The notes below the pieces were generated by a model. It was given only the letters and a program-made list of their open reading frames with translations, had not been told where the DNA came from and did not search any database. This document shows, in pieces, positions 14,121-15,880 of a stretch of 15,880 bases of DNA. Position numbers and translations under genes: made by a program. Source of the DNA: Candidatus Aciduliprofundum sp. (lineage in GTDB: Archaea > Thermoplasmatota > Thermoplasmata > Thermoplasmatales > Aciduliprofundaceae); NCBI GenBank assembly GCA_015523135.1, contig WAKY01000044.1, forward strand, positions 1 through 15,880, read 5' to 3'. The first letter of the stretch is position 1, and every line of letters starts with the position of its first letter.

Positions 14121-15298
14121 GATTTCATATGGCAAGTGAGGAAGATATAAAGAAGGGTAGAACCACGGATGTTTATTTTGTGCGAACTAAAGAGATTCTG
14201 GAAAGGAATAAGATAGAAAAGAAAGCGTATGCAGAATTCACAGTGGCTAATCCACCCTACGATTGGGTGGTGTTTGCAGGTCTTGATGAAGTCATAGAAC
14301 TTTTGAAGGGGAAAAATGTGAATCTCTACGCATTACCCGAAGGCACAATATTTCCAAGGAGGGACGAGAATGGCATTCCAATACCTGTAATGGCAATTGA
14401 GGGAGATTACAAAGAATTTGCAATTTACGAAACTCCAATGCTTGGGTTCATATGCCAAGCATCAGGAATAGCAACGAAGGCAGCGAGGATAAAGCAAGCA
14501 GCGGGCAATTATGCAGTTTTATCCTTTGGAGTTAGGAGAATGCATCCATCCATCGCACCTCTAATTGATAGGGCTTCTTACATTGGAGGCTGTGATGGCG
14601 TATCAAGCATAATAGGAGCAGAGCACATAGGAAAAAAGCCAAGTGGCACAATGCCCCATGCCTTGATTCTCACTTTAGGGGAAGAAGAAGCATGGAAGAA
14701 ATTTGATGAATTTGTAGAAGAAGGAGTGCCTAGGATTGCACTTATAGATACATTTGGTGATGAGAAATTTGAATCAATAAAGGCAGCGCAGATTTTAAAG
14801 GACCTTGCAGCTGTTAGATTAGATACACCATCATCTCGCAGGGGCAATTTTGAAGATATCATAAGGGAAGTTAGATGGGAGCTTGATATAAGAGGATACA
14901 AGGATGTGGGCATATTTGTCTCTGGCGGATTGGATGAGGATAGTGTAAAGAGATTAAGGGAAGCAGGAGCCACTGGATTTGGAGTAGGTACATCGCTAAG
15001 TAATGCAAAAACAATAGATTACGCTATGGACATAGTTGAGATTGAAGGAAGACCTATGGCTAAAAAGGGGAAGTTCAGTGGTGCAAAGAAAGTGTATAGA
15101 TGTAAGAACTGCGGCAAATTCTTTGTAAGTTATAAAGAGCATATGAACACTTGCCCACTTTGTGGAGGAGAATTAGAAAATATGCTCAAACCTTACTTAA
15201 TAAATGGAGAGCCGGTGGGAAAATATCCATCGGTGGATGAAATAAGAAACTATGTGCTTTGGCAACTAAAAGAGTTTTATGGAGAAAACGAGGAATAA
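14117..15298 (+). CDS. pncB: Nicotinate phosphoribosyltransferase with C-terminal zinc-ribbon
   Basis: A 393-residue type II phosphoribosyltransferase that joins nicotinate to PRPP, with ATP hydrolysis, to give nicotinate mononucleotide for NAD synthesis. Landmarks are TDVYF (residues 17-21), H143 in RRMHPSIAP (the position phosphorylated in the family), GGCDGVSSIIGA, LDTPSSRRG (PRPP region) and the phosphate-binding GVGTSLSN. The C-terminus has a four-cysteine zinc-ribbon: C329, C332, C346 and C349 (CKNC and CPLC). A comparable zinc knuckle is known in the Thermoplasma acidophilum enzyme. ATG 14117 overlaps the nicotinamidase stop; ATG at residue 5 is an alternative. The two genes give the Preiss-Handler entry steps in one unit. 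Its end is only 2 bp from the convergent L40e gene. Confidence 0.93.
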   Translation: MRFHMASEEDIKKGRTTDVYFVRTKEILERNKIEKKAYAEFTVANPPYDWVVFAGLDEVIELLKGKNVNLYALPEGTIFPRRDENGIPIPVMAIEGDYKEFAIYETPMLGFICQASGIATKAARIKQAAGNYAVLSFGVRRMHPSIAPLIDRASYIGGCDGVSSIIGAEHIGKKPSGTMPHALILTLGEEEAWKKFDEFVEEGVPRIALIDTFGDEKFESIKAAQILKDLAAVRLDTPSSRRGNFEDIIREVRWELDIRGYKDVGIFVSGGLDEDSVKRLREAGATGFGVGTSLSNAKTIDYAMDIVEIEGRPMAKKGKFSGAKKVYRCKNCGKFFVSYKEHMNTCPLCGGELENMLKPYLINGEPVGKYPSVDEIRNYVLWQLKEFYGENEE

Positions 15299-15300
15299 AA

Positions 15301-15450
15301 TTACTTGCCCCCTCTTCTTTCTTTGGCTTTAGGCCTAAGATCATGACTACCGCATCTACGGCAGCGTGTAGCGTTTGGAGGATTCCTCGCATAGCATTTC
15401 ATACATATCTTTTTGTTAAGTAGCCTATTTACTGCCTCTTGGAAAGTCAT
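15301..15450 (-). CDS. rpl40e: Large-subunit ribosomal protein L40e
   Basis: A 49-residue zinc-ribbon ribosomal protein. It has four zinc-binding cysteines, C16 and C19 (CMKC) and C30 and C33 (CRRC), the archaeal signature KKICMKCYARNP, and a basic RPKAKERR tail. The frame is open 25 codons further up to 15525, but the conserved family starts at MTFQEAV, and ATG 15450 lies 26 nt from a TATA box, so the short form is chosen; the longer form would also run to within 2 bp of the divergent kinase start. It is monocistronic, convergent with the phosphoribosyltransferase gene and divergent from the ThiD-like kinase gene. Confidence 0.95.
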   Translation of the reverse strand: MTFQEAVNRLLNKKICMKCYARNPPNATRCRRCGSHDLRPKAKERRGGK

Positions 15451-15472
15451 AGTGCCGAGTATGAAAAAGGGG

Positions 15473-15479
15473 TATTTAA
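15473..15479 (-). promoter_or_regulatory. TATA box of rpl40e
   Basis: TTAAATA on the minus strand is centred 26 nt before ATG 15450. It is part of a 77-bp divergent promoter region. Confidence 0.5.
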
Positions 15480-15500
15480 CACTTTCTTTCGTAAACAAAT

Positions 15501-15507
15501 TTTTATA
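15501..15507 (+). promoter_or_regulatory. TATA box of the ThiD-like gene
   Basis: TTTTATA is centred about 24 nt before ATG 15528, with no Shine-Dalgarno sequence. It is in the divergent region shared with rpl40e. Confidence 0.5.
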
Positions 15508-15527
15508 CTGCGATATGATGAGCAATT

Positions 15528-15880
15528 ATGGAGTACCTTCTAAGCATCGCTGGCCTTGACCCAACTTCTGGTGCGGGGGTGATTAGGGATATAATAACCT
15601 TTCGCAAGCTTGGATTCTATGGCTTAGGGGTACCAACTACAATAACTTATCAAAATACAAAAGGATTTATCGGGTTTGAATCTTTAAGCGAGGAGATTGT
15701 GGAGAGAGAGCTAAAAGCCATAATTGAAGATTTCCCAATAAGATTTGTAAAGGTAGGTATGCTCGGCTCTTCTGCAGGTTTAGTTGCAAAATTTGCAAAA
15801 GAATACGATTGGTTTGTGATTTTTGATCCTCTTCTCACAGCGAAAAATGGAATGCTCATAAATAGAATTGAATATATTGA
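15528..15880 (+). CDS. thiD: ThiD-like hydroxymethylpyrimidine (phosphate) kinase, C-terminus cut off by the window edge
   Basis: The first 117 codons of a ribokinase-fold kinase; the rest lies outside the window. The N-terminus MEYLLSIAGLDPTSGAGVI matches the ThiD pattern S-I-A-G-x-D-P-x-G-G-A-G, with T-S in place of the usual S-G. Then come YGLGVPTTITYQNTKGF (the T-x-Q-N-T-x-G-F/V motif), VKVGMLGSS, and FDPLLTAKNGMLI (the D-P-V-x-x-A-K-x-G-x-x-L motif). In thiamine synthesis ThiD phosphorylates hydroxymethylpyrimidine twice. In archaea it is often fused to ThiN, which cannot be judged here. A pyridoxal-type kinase is the main alternative. ATG 15528 is the only in-frame start that fits the TATA spacing. 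Confidence 0.8.
   Translation, partial: MEYLLSIAGLDPTSGAGVIRDIITFRKLGFYGLGVPTTITYQNTKGFIGFESLSEEIVERELKAIIEDFPIRFVKVGMLGSSAGLVAKFAKEYDWFVIFDPLLTAKNGMLINRIEYI

Noticed and set aside
14578..14973. 131-codon minus-strand frame inside pncB
   Set aside because: It is a shadow of a conserved gene with low-complexity Ser-rich translation, no promoter and no Shine-Dalgarno sequence.
1..15880. CRISPR arrays, tRNA or rRNA genes, insertion sequences
   Set aside because: No spaced direct repeats, no tRNA-like cloverleaf or rRNA signature, and no transposase reading frame or terminal inverted repeats seen on either strand.

Overview
The window reads as AT-rich chromosome from a thermophilic euryarchaeon. 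The evidence is a full archaellum operon, a family B DNA polymerase with the archaeal uracil-reading N-terminus, ribosomal protein L40e, mevalonate kinase, an M42 aminopeptidase, ThpR, and TATA-box promoters with many apparently leaderless genes. The mix fits the DHVE2/Aciduliprofundum branch of Thermoplasmata best, but that placement is recognition from memory and was not checked by a search.

Layout. 1-1018 (minus, runs off the left edge): membrane-anchored surface protein with propeller-like repeats. 1121-1636 (plus): ThpR RNA 2',3'-cyclic phosphodiesterase. 1627-2326 (minus): two-gene unit of a winged-helix regulator and a small acidic protein that looks Sm-like. 2402-3403 and 3440-4369 (plus): M42 peptidase and mevalonate kinase, each with its own promoter. 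4455-4574: a structured GC-rich leader. 4575-10733: archaellum operon arlB-arlF-arlG-arlH-arlI-arlJ. 10771-13110: DNA polymerase B. 13153-13566: PPC/DUF296 protein. 13602-15298: overlapping nicotinamidase and nicotinate phosphoribosyltransferase genes. 15301-15450 (minus): L40e. 15528 to the right edge: ThiD-like kinase, partial.

How the genes work together. The central operon holds one archaellin (ArlB), the pseudoperiplasmic stator pair ArlF and ArlG, the KaiC-like ArlH, the motor/assembly ATPase ArlI and the membrane platform ArlJ. No arlC, arlD or arlE lies between arlB and arlF. The nicotinamidase and phosphoribosyltransferase make up the first two steps of Preiss-Handler NAD salvage. 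Mevalonate kinase feeds isoprenoid lipid synthesis. Most solo genes or first genes have a TATA box centred 24-27 nt before the start codon and no Shine-Dalgarno sequence, so they are probably leaderless. Genes inside operons use Shine-Dalgarno sequences.

Most unusual points: (1) the roughly 120-nt archaellin leader, with three successive hairpins, a GNRA tetraloop, four copies of GGTGAT, two complementary ATCACC copies and an upstream ORF, in a region where other genes are leaderless; (2) an ArlF about twice the usual length, with an apparent six-blade propeller fused after the normal domain; (3) the small Sm-like candidate paired with a winged-helix regulator.
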